Both the position numbers and the translations under genes were made by a program. Under the pieces are notes generated by a model, which saw only the letters and a list, made by a program, of their open reading frames with translations, searched no databases and was not told the origin of the DNA. This document shows, piece by piece, positions 1 to 7,917 of a stretch of 64,000 nt of DNA (the stretch's first letter is position 1; every line of letters starts with the position of its first letter). Location of the stretch: positions 1,735,141 to 1,799,140 of the forward strand of contig OX638324.1 in NCBI GenBank assembly GCA_951812825.1, written 5' to 3'. This stretch comes from an uncultured Dehalococcoidia bacterium (GTDB lineage: Bacteria > Chloroflexota > Dehalococcoidia > Lucifugimonadales > GCA-2712585).

Positions 1-819
1 ACCGATTTTGAACATCCCGAATTCCTAACCAGCACCGAATGGCTGGCTGAGCATCTGGGAGAACCCGGCATTCGCGTCGTTGATTGCGATGTGCCCGATC
101 AGTACCAGCGCGCCCACATCCCCGGCGCGGTCTTTCAGCAGGACCACTACCAGAAGGACCCGGACACCAACCGGCTCCACATCTTCGGCCCCGAGGGATT
201 CAAGCAGCTGGCAGAGTCCCTCGGCATCGGCGACGACACCCTCGTCGTGGCCTACGACAACTCCCGTGGCCTCTACGCCGCCCGCCTCTGGTGGGCATTG
301 CATCACTACGGCCACACCAACGTCAAGGTCATGGACGGCGGCTGGCGCAAGTGGCTCTCGGAAGGACGTCAAATATCCGATTTCCCAGCCGGAGATCCCC
401 CCGCGGTAACCTTCACCCCCCGCCTGGACGACTCCATGATGGTGACCGCAGACCAGCTGATGGAGGACATGAACAAGTCTGATGCCGTCGTCTGGGACGT
501 CAGAAGCCGAGGCGAATACGAGGGCACAACCACCCGCGGCAACCGCAGGCCGGGCCGCATCGCCGGCGCCGTTCATCTCGAGTGGCTGGAGCTAGTCGAC
601 GGCAAGACCCACCTGCTCAAGCCCGCCTCCGAAATCCGCCGCGTTCTCGAGGACAACGGCATAACCCCCGACAAGCGCATCGACGCTCATTGACAGGCGG
701 GAATCCGTGCGGCGCACGGCACCTTCGTCCTCAAGCTCCTCGGCTACCCCGACGCCCGCAACTACGACGGCTCATGGGCCGAATGGGGCAACCGCGACGA
801 CACCCCCATAGAGGTTTAA
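1..819 (+). CDS. Two-domain sulfurtransferase (rhodanese/3-mercaptopyruvate type), 5' partial, probable selenoprotein
   Basis: The reading frame enters from the left window edge, so the N-terminus is missing. Codons 1-120 form an N-terminal rhodanese domain (motifs [25 protein letters not shown]) and codons 130-272 the catalytic domain ([23 protein letters not shown]). The frame carries TGA at 691-693 (codon 231) and then continues in register, with clear homology ([18 protein letters not shown]), to a TAA at 817-819. In this family the residue at that position is the persulfide-carrying cysteine of the CxxGxR loop, so the protein would read U-Q-A-G-I-R. A SECIS-like hairpin follows at 705-719. 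The family moves sulfane sulfur from thiosulfate or 3-mercaptopyruvate to acceptors. Selenocysteine is inferred; a nonsense mutation is the alternative. Confidence 0.8.
705..719 (+). promoter_or_regulatory. Candidate bacterial SECIS element of the sulfurtransferase
   Basis: CCGTGC (705-710) pairs perfectly with GCACGG (714-719) around the loop GGC. The loop begins 17 bases after the in-frame TGA. GAA at 701-703 can pair with TTC at 724-726 as a lower helix. Bacterial SECIS rules as I know them ask for a short apical loop with G in its first two positions, about 16-37 bases after UGA; this fits. GC-rich DNA forms hairpins easily, so the element alone is weak evidence. Confidence 0.6.
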
Positions 820-845
820 GACCCTTCTTGTCCCCACCAATTAAC

Positions 846-886
846 CCCTTCCCCCATGATGGGGGAAGGCTGGGATGGGGGTAAAA
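846..886. repeat. Dispersed intergenic repeat, family 1 (CTTCCCCC hairpin)
   Basis: An inverted repeat CCTTCCCCC/GGGGGAAGG is followed by a G-rich tail (GGATGGGGGT). Similar units lie at 2134-2170, 11425-11455, 45163-45200 and 60873-60899, always between genes. The converging genes on both sides make a role as hairpin terminator or REP-like element possible. Confidence 0.6.
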
Positions 887-895
887 TATACCCTC

Positions 896-1237
896 TCACC
901 CCCGCTGAAACTGCGCCTCCTCCAGCATCCGCGCCAGAATCGGATGCGTCGCAGCCTTCCTCAAGTCCAGCGACGATATCGAAATTGCCCGAAACAACAC
1001 CCCGGTGCTCACCGCCGCCTCCACCGACTCCCCCATCCGCGGCAGTTCCACCCCAAGGGCCTCGGCCACGTAGCGAGCCGCCACCCTGCCCACCCGCGAG
1101 TTGTAGCACCGCGTCATCACCCGACCCTGGTGCAACACAACCATCCCGCTCTTCCCGTGCCGCAGCGTCACCGGCACACGCCGTTTGGGAATGTCCAGAA
1201 TCCCCTCCGCGTACTCCCACGCCTTGGTCCGGCTCAC
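896..1237 (-). CDS. Hypothetical protein downstream of the HEPN/MNT pair
   Basis: About 113 residues with no family I recognise. It is basic in the first half (PKRRVPVTLRHGKSG) and ends in an amphipathic helix (ATHPILARMLEEAQF). I chose the GTG at 1237, 17 bases after the HEPN stop; the frame stays open to an ATG at 1282, which would overlap the HEPN gene by 29 bases. Same-strand position directly behind HEPN and MNT genes suggests one transcript. Base composition is as biased as its neighbours, so reality of the gene rests mainly on context. Confidence 0.45.
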   Translation of the reverse strand: MSRTKAWEYAEGILDIPKRRVPVTLRHGKSGMVVLHQGRVMTRCYNSRVGRVAARYVAEALGVELPRMGESVEAAVSTGVLFRAISISSLDLRKAATHPILARMLEEAQFQRG

Positions 1238-1253
1238 CCCCACGGCTGCGCCT

Positions 1254-1664
1254 CTACTCCTCCGCCAGCCTATCCCGGACAAATCCCAGCACCTCTTCCG
1301 CCAGCTCCAACGCTCGCTCCGCCTCCAGATGGTCGAACACGTCGGCGGGAATTCCTCCCGGCAGATAGTTCGGATATCTCGTAAGGTTGTAGTACTTGTC
1401 CAGGTAGATTGCCCGCGCCTTCAGCACGTCGAACAGCATCTCGAACATCTTCGCGTCCTCGCAAAGGTCCGCCAGCGAGTGCCCCCAAACATCCTCCGCG
1501 CCCCGGGCGTACAGAAATCCCTTCATCGCCTTCTCGCCGCACTGTTGCGCCATGAAGCATGCCAGGTTGAACCGCTCGTGTTGCTGCGCCAGACGGGCGT
1601 CCGATAGGTCCCGCTCCGCCTGGGCCAGCCACCGGTCCCCTTCCGACCTCCGGTTAGGCATCAT
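1254..1664 (-). CDS. HEPN domain protein (putative toxin of an HEPN/MNT pair)
   Basis: A small all-helical protein of about 136 residues matching the HEPN family: an N-terminal WLAQAERDLSDARL helix, CFMAQQCGEKAMKGFL in the middle, and YYNLTRYPNYLPGG with IPADVFDH near the end. HEPN proteins of this type are commonly RNases, neutralised or modified by a partner nucleotidyltransferase. The start ATG at 1664 overlaps the end of the upstream MNT gene by 11 bases, so the two are translationally coupled. A second ATG at 1661 is equally possible. Toxin activity is inferred. Confidence 0.8.
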   Translation of the reverse strand: MMPNRRSEGDRWLAQAERDLSDARLAQQHERFNLACFMAQQCGEKAMKGFLYARGAEDVWGHSLADLCEDAKMFEMLFDVLKARAIYLDKYYNLTRYPNYLPGGIPADVFDHLEAERALELAEEVLGFVRDRLAEE

Positions 1665-1995
1665 AGACCACCTCCCCCATCTTAAGGGCCCTCCATAAAT
1701 TCGAGTCCGTAGCGCCCAACTCGTCAAACTCCTCCGGCGTGTAAGGGTAAAAGTCCACGGCCACCGAGGGCGATAGATGGCTGTAGAAGAAGTCGGGCCT
1801 ACGCACGAAAGGCCGGTCGTCCTCCATAATCATCACCAGCTTGAGCGGCGTGTCCGGCTCCACCGTCCCCGGGTAGAGCGGATTCAGCAGAATCGCCCGC
1901 CTCACCCCCAACTGCGGCAGCATGGCGATTATCTTCTCCAACTCCTCCTGCAGCAGCTTCATCCGGTACTGCACGAACCCAACCCTCATCGGCAT
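1654..1995 (-). CDS. MNT-like nucleotidyltransferase-fold protein, apparently without catalytic residues
   Basis: The 113-residue protein has the order expected of a minimal nucleotidyltransferase: a helix (QEELEKIIAMLPQLG), the strand RAILL, a later strand LKLVMIM, and a C-terminal VAVDFYPYTPEEFDEL typical of MNT proteins. The signature GS-x-x-x-G and D-x-D positions read NPLYPG and DTPLKLV, so the metal-binding pair is lost. It lies immediately upstream of and overlaps the HEPN gene. It may act as a non-enzymatic antitoxin; this is inference. Confidence 0.65.
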   Translation of the reverse strand: MPMRVGFVQYRMKLLQEELEKIIAMLPQLGVRRAILLNPLYPGTVEPDTPLKLVMIMEDDRPFVRRPDFFYSHLSPSVAVDFYPYTPEEFDELGATDSNLWRALKMGEVVYDA

Positions 1996-2097
1996 AAGCT
2001 ACCCACTCTCCCGTGTCCTCGCGTATGCGGGGATCCATCTTCGCCTTGTGTTGGCATTCCCCATTTCGCTGTCCTCGCGGACGTAGACCCTCGCATA

Positions 2098-2125
2098 ACC
2101 GCCATTCCGGCAAATGCCGGAATCC
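2098..2125. repeat. Dispersed intergenic repeat, family 4 (ATTCCGGnnnnGCCGGAAT type)
   Basis: A near-palindromic ATTCCGGCAAATGCCGGAAT core in the 194-base gap upstream of the MNT gene. Related sequences ('ATTCCCGCGGAGG..GGAATCC') occur at 43171-43196 and 49732-49755. Confidence 0.5.
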
Positions 2126-2133
2126 AGCTTCTC

Positions 2134-2170
2134 CCTTCCCCCTTGATGGGGGAAGGTTAGGATGGGGGTG
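2134..2170. repeat. Dispersed intergenic repeat, family 1
   Basis: CTTCCCCC-TTGAT-GGGGGAAGG followed by TTAGGATGGGGGTGA, the same layout as at 45163-45200. It sits directly beyond the stop codon of lutC. Confidence 0.6.
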
Positions 2171-2189
2171 ATTCCCATGTCCGCCCCCA

Positions 2190-2933
2190 CTACAACCCCC
2201 AGTCCAGAATCACCATGTGCGTTTCCCTTGGCCCGTGGGCGCCGATGACCAGCGTTTGCTCGATGTCCGCCGTCCGGCTGGGACCGGTGATGAAGTTCAT
2301 GTAGCTGCCCGCATCCACGCCGTCCCGCAGGTACGCCAGCCTCCTCAACAAATACAGGTCGTCCAGACCCTCCAACGTTTGCGAAGGCTTCACCAGCGCC
2401 ACGTGCACCGGCGGCAGCAGAGACGTAACCCGGCTCACGCCCCGCCGAGGCAGAATGACGGCGGTCCCCGTTTCCGCAATCGCGTAATCAACCCCCGTGA
2501 CGCCAAGATCGGCGTCTGCGGGGTCGAAGCTTCCCGCGCTTTCATCCCCTCGCGCCATCACATGCACCGTCGCGCCCAACGACGTAAGCGCGTCGTCCAG
2601 CGGCACATCGCCAAACACATCCTCCACCGACCGCACCACCCGCCGCGTCTCCAACTTCTGCGCCAGCTGGTACACGTACCCGACGGCGTCCTCCACCCCC
2701 TCCGCCCGGTGCACCACCCACCCCCGCAGCGACGCCACTCGCGCCAATTCGTCCACGTTTGCCCGTCGATTTGCAGACAGCCGCTCCATCGTCGCCTCTG
2801 CCCGCTCCTCTACCGACGCTCGTTCCTCCACCATCCGGGCATAGGGACGCTCCGGCGGCCCCGCCTTCCGCCCCAACGCCTCCCTCACCGACGCTATAAA
2901 CTGCTCCGACGGCGTCCCCACACCCTCAATCAT
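2190..2933 (-). CDS. lutC: LutC-like lactate utilization protein (LUD domain)
   Basis: About 247 residues of the LUD/YkgG family. Visible landmarks are LGVTGVDYAIAETGTAVI in the centre, the basic RGVSRVTSLLPPVHVAL stretch, and GPSRTADIEQTLVIGAHGP at the C-terminus. LutC works with the iron-sulfur proteins LutA and LutB in cytoplasmic L-lactate oxidation to pyruvate. I chose the ATG at 2933 (MIEGVGTPSEQF) because it overlaps the lutB stop by four bases (ATGA); the frame is open further upstream, but only inside lutB. Last gene of a lutABC operon on the minus strand. Confidence 0.85.
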   Translation of the reverse strand: MIEGVGTPSEQFIASVREALGRKAGPPERPYARMVEERASVEERAEATMERLSANRRANVDELARVASLRGWVVHRAEGVEDAVGYVYQLAQKLETRRVVRSVEDVFGDVPLDDALTSLGATVHVMARGDESAGSFDPADADLGVTGVDYAIAETGTAVILPRRGVSRVTSLLPPVHVALVKPSQTLEGLDDLYLLRRLAYLRDGVDAGSYMNFITGPSRTADIEQTLVIGAHGPRETHMVILDWGL

Positions 2934-4375
2934 CGCCCCTCTTCCTCCAGCCGTTCCTTCCACACCTGGCGGAAGCTCTTGGGCGCCAGCGCCGGCATGT
3001 CCCGCGTCCGAGTCCAGCGAGAGAATGGCGGAATCGGCATCCGCCGGATGAACGACCCTCTGGAAAAAGGCCACTGCGCCAGAAGCCCCAGCGTCCGAGC
3101 CATCCCCAGCAGCCGAGGACTGCTCATCAGCCGACGGTAACCCTTAGACGTAATCCGATCGACGAAAGAAGCCTTCGTTGAACTAGTCGGAGAACCCTCT
3201 GAAATCTGGGAACGCAGCTTCAACAGCATGTGCGGAATGTTAATCTTTATCGGGCATACATCCTTACAGGCGCCGCAAAGGCTCGATGCGTTCGGCAGGT
3301 CCTTGCTACGTTCCAGCCCCACCAGCACCGGCGACACCACCGCCCCGATTGGCCCGGGATACACCCAGCCGTAGGAGTGTCCCCCCACCTTCCGGTACAC
3401 CGGGCAAGTGTTCAGGCACGCCCCGCAGCGGATGCAGTACAGCGCCTCCCTCAGGTCCGGGTCCGCCAGCAGCTTCGACCTTCCGTTGTCGACGATTATC
3501 AGGTGATACTCCTCAGGCCCGTCCTCGTCCTCGGGACGCTTCGGCCCGTAGACGTGCGTCACGTAGCTGCTGATGCGCTGGCCCGTGGCCGCCCGCGGCA
3601 GCAGCCTGATAAAAGTGGCCAGGTCCTCCATCGATGGGACGACTTTTTCCATCCCCGTTATCGACACCAGCACCCGCGGCACCGACGTGCAGAACCGTCC
3701 GTTGCCCTCGTTGGTTATCAGCGTCACCGTGCCCGTCTCCGCCACCAGGAAGTTCGCCCCAGTAATCCCCATGTCCGCGCTCACCAGCTTCTCCCGCAGC
3801 ACCTCCCGCGCCGCGCCCGCCATGGCCTCAATGTCTTGCAAATTGGGACGTCCAATCTTCTCCCCGAATAGCTCGGAAACTTCCTCCTTGGACTTGTGCA
3901 TCGCCGGCGCAATGATGTGGAAGGGCGTCTCCTCCGCAAGCTGGATGATGTACTCTCCCAGGTCCGTCTCCACTGGCTCCGTCCCGATGCTCTCTAGAAA
4001 CGGGTTTAACCCCATCTCCTCCGACACCATAGACTTGCTTTTGATGGCCAGCTTCAGCCCCCGCGTCTGGGCGATTTGGCCCACAATAGCCCGCGCTTCT
4101 GCCGCGTCCTTGGCGAAGTGCACGTGCCCGCCGTTCGCCGTAACTCGCTCCTGCAGCATCTCCAGGTAGTAGTCCAGGTTGTCCAGCGTATGCCGCTTGA
4201 TTTCCCGCCCCTGCTGCCGGAGCTCCTCCCACCGCTCGGGCGAAATCTCCTCGATAGCCTCAGCCCTCGCCCCGTCGAAGGTCCCCATGGAGCGGCCCAG
4301 GTACGACTGTAGCTTTGCGTTAGCCAATACCTTCGCGGAGGCCCGACGGAATTCCTGTGTCTTTACCTCAGACAT
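2930..4375 (-). CDS. lutB: LutB-like iron-sulfur lactate utilization protein
   Basis: A 481-residue protein. The N-terminal two thirds is a LUD domain (MGITGANFLVAETGTVTL); the C-terminal part is a ferredoxin-like segment with CIRCGACLNTCPVY and later CGACKDVCPI, eight cysteines for two 4Fe-4S clusters. Length and order match LutB/YkgF. It should pass electrons from lactate oxidation within the LutABC complex. It lies between lutA and lutC on the same strand; a 70-base gap separates it from lutA. Confidence 0.9.
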   Translation of the reverse strand: MSEVKTQEFRRASAKVLANAKLQSYLGRSMGTFDGARAEAIEEISPERWEELRQQGREIKRHTLDNLDYYLEMLQERVTANGGHVHFAKDAAEARAIVGQIAQTRGLKLAIKSKSMVSEEMGLNPFLESIGTEPVETDLGEYIIQLAEETPFHIIAPAMHKSKEEVSELFGEKIGRPNLQDIEAMAGAAREVLREKLVSADMGITGANFLVAETGTVTLITNEGNGRFCTSVPRVLVSITGMEKVVPSMEDLATFIRLLPRAATGQRISSYVTHVYGPKRPEDEDGPEEYHLIIVDNGRSKLLADPDLREALYCIRCGACLNTCPVYRKVGGHSYGWVYPGPIGAVVSPVLVGLERSKDLPNASSLCGACKDVCPIKINIPHMLLKLRSQISEGSPTSSTKASFVDRITSKGYRRLMSSPRLLGMARTLGLLAQWPFSRGSFIRRMPIPPFSRWTRTRDMPALAPKSFRQVWKERLEEEGR

Positions 4376-4445
4376 TTTTCTTCCCCCTCAAGAGGACAAA
4401 ACCCCCTATCGGGGCCGATTCATAACGCTGCATTCGTCCTGACAT

Positions 4446-5186
4446 CTACTTGCCGTCCCATAGAATCTCGGCTAGGTGACGCGCCTCCACCCCCACCCCA
4501 CGACGCCTCAGCCCGCCCCGAATCTGCATCAGGCAGCTTGCGTCGCAGGCCGTCACCGTCGACGCCCCGCTCTTCACCACGTTGTCCACCTTGTCGTCCA
4601 GCATCGCCTGCGAAATTCCGGGGTATTTCACCGAAAACGTCCCACCGAAGCCGCAGCATGTATCCGCGTCCTCCAACGGAACGTGCTCCAGCCCCTCAAC
4701 TCCCTCCAACAGCGTCACCGGCTCTTCCTTCGCCTCCAACTCCCTCAGCAAATGACACGATGGATGGTAGGCAACCTTGCCTTCGTGGCTTGCCCCCACG
4801 TCCTCAACACCCATCACCTTCACCAGAAACTGGGAGAACTCGTACACCTTCTCGCTCAACGCCTTCGCCTTCGGTCCATACACAGGGTCGTCGCGGAAAA
4901 TCTCCGGGTAGAACACCTTCATCATCGAAGCGCAGGACCCCGAAGGCACAACCACGTAGGCGCTCTGCTCAAACTCGTCGAGCACCCGACGGCCCAATTC
5001 GGCCGCGTCTTTGCGAAAACCGGAGTTGAAAAGTGGCTGTCCGCAGCAGGTCTGACCCGGCGGAAAGTCCACCCGCACCCCCTGACCCCGCAGCACGCCC
5101 ACCACCGCCTCGCCAACTTCCGGAAAAAGCTGGTCCACCAGGCAAGTCACAAATAGAGAAGCGCGAATTTGGGAGGAATCCGCCAT
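4446..5186 (-). CDS. lutA: LutA-like Fe-S oxidoreductase subunit (CCG domains)
   Basis: A 246-residue protein with two cysteine-rich CCG units: TCCGQPLFNSG followed by VPSGSCASM, and DTCCGFGGTFSVKYP followed by TACDASCLMQIRGG. These bind an unusual iron-sulfur cluster in LutA, GlcF and HdrB-type proteins. As the first gene of the minus-strand lutABC operon it is the likely catalytic partner in lactate oxidation. All expected cysteines are present, so selenocysteine is not used here. Confidence 0.88.
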   Translation of the reverse strand: MADSSQIRASLFVTCLVDQLFPEVGEAVVGVLRGQGVRVDFPPGQTCCGQPLFNSGFRKDAAELGRRVLDEFEQSAYVVVPSGSCASMMKVFYPEIFRDDPVYGPKAKALSEKVYEFSQFLVKVMGVEDVGASHEGKVAYHPSCHLLRELEAKEEPVTLLEGVEGLEHVPLEDADTCCGFGGTFSVKYPGISQAMLDDKVDNVVKSGASTVTACDASCLMQIRGGLRRRGVGVEARHLAEILWDGK

Positions 5187-5684
5187 CAGCCCCCCGGCTC
5201 AAAGATTGAAGCTCAGAGTATCAGAGCAGCCAAACCACGGCAAGCAACGAAACCCCACTCCTTCTTGTTTCATCCCCCAACTCCTCTTCCCGCGGAGGCG
5301 TGACCCCATCCTTTCCCTAGCCCTGTCTCGATACAAGCACGGTAATTGCTGCAATCAACACCGTCGGGGACAAGGACGAGCAAAAATCCTTGTGCTCCCA
5401 CGCCCAGGGACAGCCAAGGCGAGCACTTCTCCACCGGCTTGAACCGGATACCCTTGCCAACCCGGCGTGACCCCAATGAATGCTCTTAGTACCCTTTTTT
5501 GGTCATTCTGCGCGACGACGTAGCAAACTATCAGTCGATGACTCTTGGCAAGAGAATTGCCAGAACAAGACTTCGCCTATTGCCGCCATCCGATTATGCT
5601 ATTATATTCCCCAACATCGTAAGTAATCGTGAAACAACGTGGGCGAACAGTACAGAATCCATTGTTGCTTTCCGGGGGATAATC
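5187..5684. other. Intergenic region between lutA and the LRR gene
   Basis: No convincing gene. The left part is GC-rich filler with a stretch around 5300-5400 (TTGCTGCAATCAACACCG) that resembles nothing I can name. A short sequence, ACGGCAAGCAAC, at about 5237 recurs at about 7790 on the other side of the LRR gene. AT content rises from about 5490 towards the LRR promoter. Confidence 0.5.
5580..5608 (+). promoter_or_regulatory. Possible promoter of the LRR lipoprotein gene
   Basis: TTGCCG (5580-5585) and TATATT (5603-5608) are spaced by 17 bases, in an AT-rich stretch about 77 bases upstream of the chosen start codon. It is the only good sigma-70-like pair seen in the gap. Confidence 0.4.
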
Positions 5685-7664
5685 ATGAAAAGGTCAGCAA
5701 TTGGTCTGCTGTTCGCAGCTCCCGTGCTCCTCGCCATCCTACTTGTCGGCTGCTCTCATGATCCGACTCTTGCCCCTACATCTACCTCTGCACCCACGCC
5801 TCCTCCACCAGACCAGGCGGTTGAAACCCTAACCGACCGAGACGTCCTGAAAATACTCTACACTGCCATCGACGGCGATAACTGGAGGAACAACACCAAC
5901 TGGTTAGACGACGAAGTCCCACTCGGCCAATGGTATGGTGTAGAGACGGACAGCGAAGGACGCGTGGTTAGCCTGGATCTAGCCGAGAACCAAATGAGCG
6001 GCGAGATACCGTCCGAACTAGGCAATCTTTCCAACCTGATTTACCTTGCTCTCGGCAACAACCAACTGAAGGGTGAGATACCGCCAGAACTGGGCAGCCT
6101 TTCCAACCTGACTGAGCTTCATCTCGGCTACAACCAACTGAGTGGTGAGATACCGCCTGAGCTGGGCAGCCTTTCCAACCTGACTGAACTGAGTCTCCGC
6201 GACAACCAACTGAGTGGTGAGATACCGTCCGAGCTGGGGAGCCTTTCCAACCTGACTTATCTGAGTCTCCACGACAACCAACTGAGTGGTGAGATACCGC
6301 CTGAGCTGGGCAGCCTTTCCAACCTGTATACGCTGTGGCTCGACGACAACGAACTGAGTGGTGAGATACCGTCTGAGCTGGGCAGCCTTTCCAACCTGAC
6401 TAGGCTGTGGCTCGACGGCAACCAACTGAGTGGTGAGATACCGTCTGAGCTGGGCAGCCTTTCCAACCTGACTAGGCTGTATCTCAACATCAACGAACTG
6501 AGCGGTGTGATTCCGCCCGAACTAGGCAACCTTTCCAGCCTGACTTATCTTGATCTCGGCTACAACCAACTGAGTAGTGAGATACCGCCTGAGCTGGGCA
6601 GCCTTTCCAACCTGACTGAACTGAGTCTCCGCGACAACCAACTGAGTGGTGAGATACCGTCTGAGCTGGGCAGCCTTTCCAACCTGTATACGCTGTGGCT
6701 CGACGACAACGAACTGAGTGGTGAGATACCGTCTGAGCTGGGCAGCCTTTTCAACCTGTATACGCTGTGGCTCGCCGACAACGAACTGAGTGGTGAGATA
6801 CCGTCTGAGCTGGGCAGCCTTTCCAACCTGACTGAGCTGGATCTCGACGACAACGAACTGAGCGGTGAGATACCGCGCGAGCTGGGCAGCCTTTCCAACC
6901 TGACTAAGCTGGATCTCCGCGACAACCACCTGAGCGGTGAGATACCGTCTGAACTGGCCAGCCTTTCCAGGCTGACTTATCTGTGGCTCGACGGCAACCA
7001 ACTGAGTGGTGAGATACCGTCTGAACTGGCCAGTCTTTCCAGGCTGACTTGGCTGTATCTCGATGGCAACCAACTTAGCGGCAAGATACCGCCGGAGCTG
7101 GGCAGCCTTTCCAACCTGAATAAGCTGAATCTCTCCGGCAACCAACTCACCGGCTGCCTGCCACTAGCCTTGACGACTGTGCGCCATAACGACATCGACG
7201 CGTTGGGCTTGCCGCTCTGTGGGGAGTTCTCCCCCACGCCTCCTCCACCAGACCAGGTGGTTGAAACCCTAACCGACCGAGACGTCCTGGAAATCCTCTA
7301 CACCGTCACCGACGGCGACAACTGGAGGAACAACACCAACTGGTTTGACGACGAAGTCCCACTCGGCCAATGGTATGGCGTAGAGACGGATGGCGAGGGA
7401 CGCGTGGTTAGCCTGGATCTGTCCGAGAACCAAATGAGCGGTGTGATTCCGCCCGAACTAGGCAACCTTTCCAGCCTGACTTATCTTGATCTCGGCTACA
7501 ACCAACTGAGTGGTGAGATACCGCCCGAGCTGGGCACCCTTCCCAACTTGGGACTGCTGTGGCTCTCCGGCAACCAGCTGAGGGGCTGTGTGCCGCAAGC
7601 CTTGACAACTGTGGAGAGAAACGACATTGACGCGTTGGGCTTGTCTGTCTGTAGTGACTCCTGA
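5685..7664 (+). CDS. Leucine-rich-repeat lipoprotein with 20 plant-type LRRs
   Basis: About 659 residues. The ATG at 5685 follows a GGGGG Shine-Dalgarno and gives a lipoprotein signal peptide (MKRSAIGLLFAAPVLLAILL, then V-G-C lipobox), so it should be anchored outside the membrane. After a Pro/Thr linker comes an N-cap (DRDVLKILYTAIDGDNWRNN) and 17 LRRs of 24 residues (consensus L-x-x-L-x-L-x-x-N-x-L-S-G-E-I-P-x-E-L-G-S-L-S-N), closed by LTGCLP. The linker and N-cap then recur almost unchanged at 7225-7440, with three more LRRs. The SGEIP pattern is the plant-type LRR class. Likely a surface binding or adhesion protein; ligand unknown. The 72-base units are nearly identical, indicating recent expansion. 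Confidence 0.85.
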   Translation: MKRSAIGLLFAAPVLLAILLVGCSHDPTLAPTSTSAPTPPPPDQAVETLTDRDVLKILYTAIDGDNWRNNTNWLDDEVPLGQWYGVETDSEGRVVSLDLAENQMSGEIPSELGNLSNLIYLALGNNQLKGEIPPELGSLSNLTELHLGYNQLSGEIPPELGSLSNLTELSLRDNQLSGEIPSELGSLSNLTYLSLHDNQLSGEIPPELGSLSNLYTLWLDDNELSGEIPSELGSLSNLTRLWLDGNQLSGEIPSELGSLSNLTRLYLNINELSGVIPPELGNLSSLTYLDLGYNQLSSEIPPELGSLSNLTELSLRDNQLSGEIPSELGSLSNLYTLWLDDNELSGEIPSELGSLFNLYTLWLADNELSGEIPSELGSLSNLTELDLDDNELSGEIPRELGSLSNLTKLDLRDNHLSGEIPSELASLSRLTYLWLDGNQLSGEIPSELASLSRLTWLYLDGNQLSGKIPPELGSLSNLNKLNLSGNQLTGCLPLALTTVRHNDIDALGLPLCGEFSPTPPPPDQVVETLTDRDVLEILYTVTDGDNWRNNTNWFDDEVPLGQWYGVETDGEGRVVSLDLSENQMSGVIPPELGNLSSLTYLDLGYNQLSGEIPPELGTLPNLGLLWLSGNQLRGCVPQALTTVERNDIDALGLSVCSDS

Positions 7665-7832
7665 CCCGGCAGCGCACTAATCAGGCGATCCCCTGGATTG
7701 ACCTATGGTGACGCTGTAGAGTAAGAAGGGAATTCAGGGCCGTCCACTCTGGGAGGACCCAACATTGTTTAAACCGAGGAAAACCCACGGCAAGCAACCC
7801 AATCTTACCGCCGCCTCCTTGCCCTCCCCTCT

Positions 7833-7862
7833 GGTAGGAGCGGTTCGCGAACCGCTCCTACC
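7833..7862. repeat. Perfect 30-base palindrome, dispersed repeat family 3
   Basis: The sequence is fully palindromic around TTCGCGAA (core CGGTTCGCGAACCG, arms GGTAGGAG and CTCCTACC). Less perfect relatives are at 16263-16288, 29452-29482, 51201-51231 and 60967-60990. It lies between the end of the LRR gene and the 3' end of selC, where it could act as a transcript-end hairpin for both. Confidence 0.7.
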
Positions 7863-7917
7863 CGTACCCACTTCCCCCATGCCATCATATCCGCTGTGTG
7901 ACTATGGATAACCCTCT

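Noticed and set aside
691-693. TGA in the sulfurtransferase as a plain nonsense mutation
   Set aside because: Not excluded, but less likely: it hits exactly the catalytic Cys codon, the rest of the frame is intact, a suitable hairpin follows, and selC plus a second Cys-to-TGA gene are in the same window.
816-1220. Alternative minus-strand frame overlapping the unknown gene after HEPN
   Set aside because: Translation is Gly-rich and compositionally biased, unlike a folded protein; the chosen frame has a more natural residue mix.
5990-7150. CRISPR array
   Set aside because: The regular 72-base repeats are an open reading frame of leucine-rich repeats without unique spacers.
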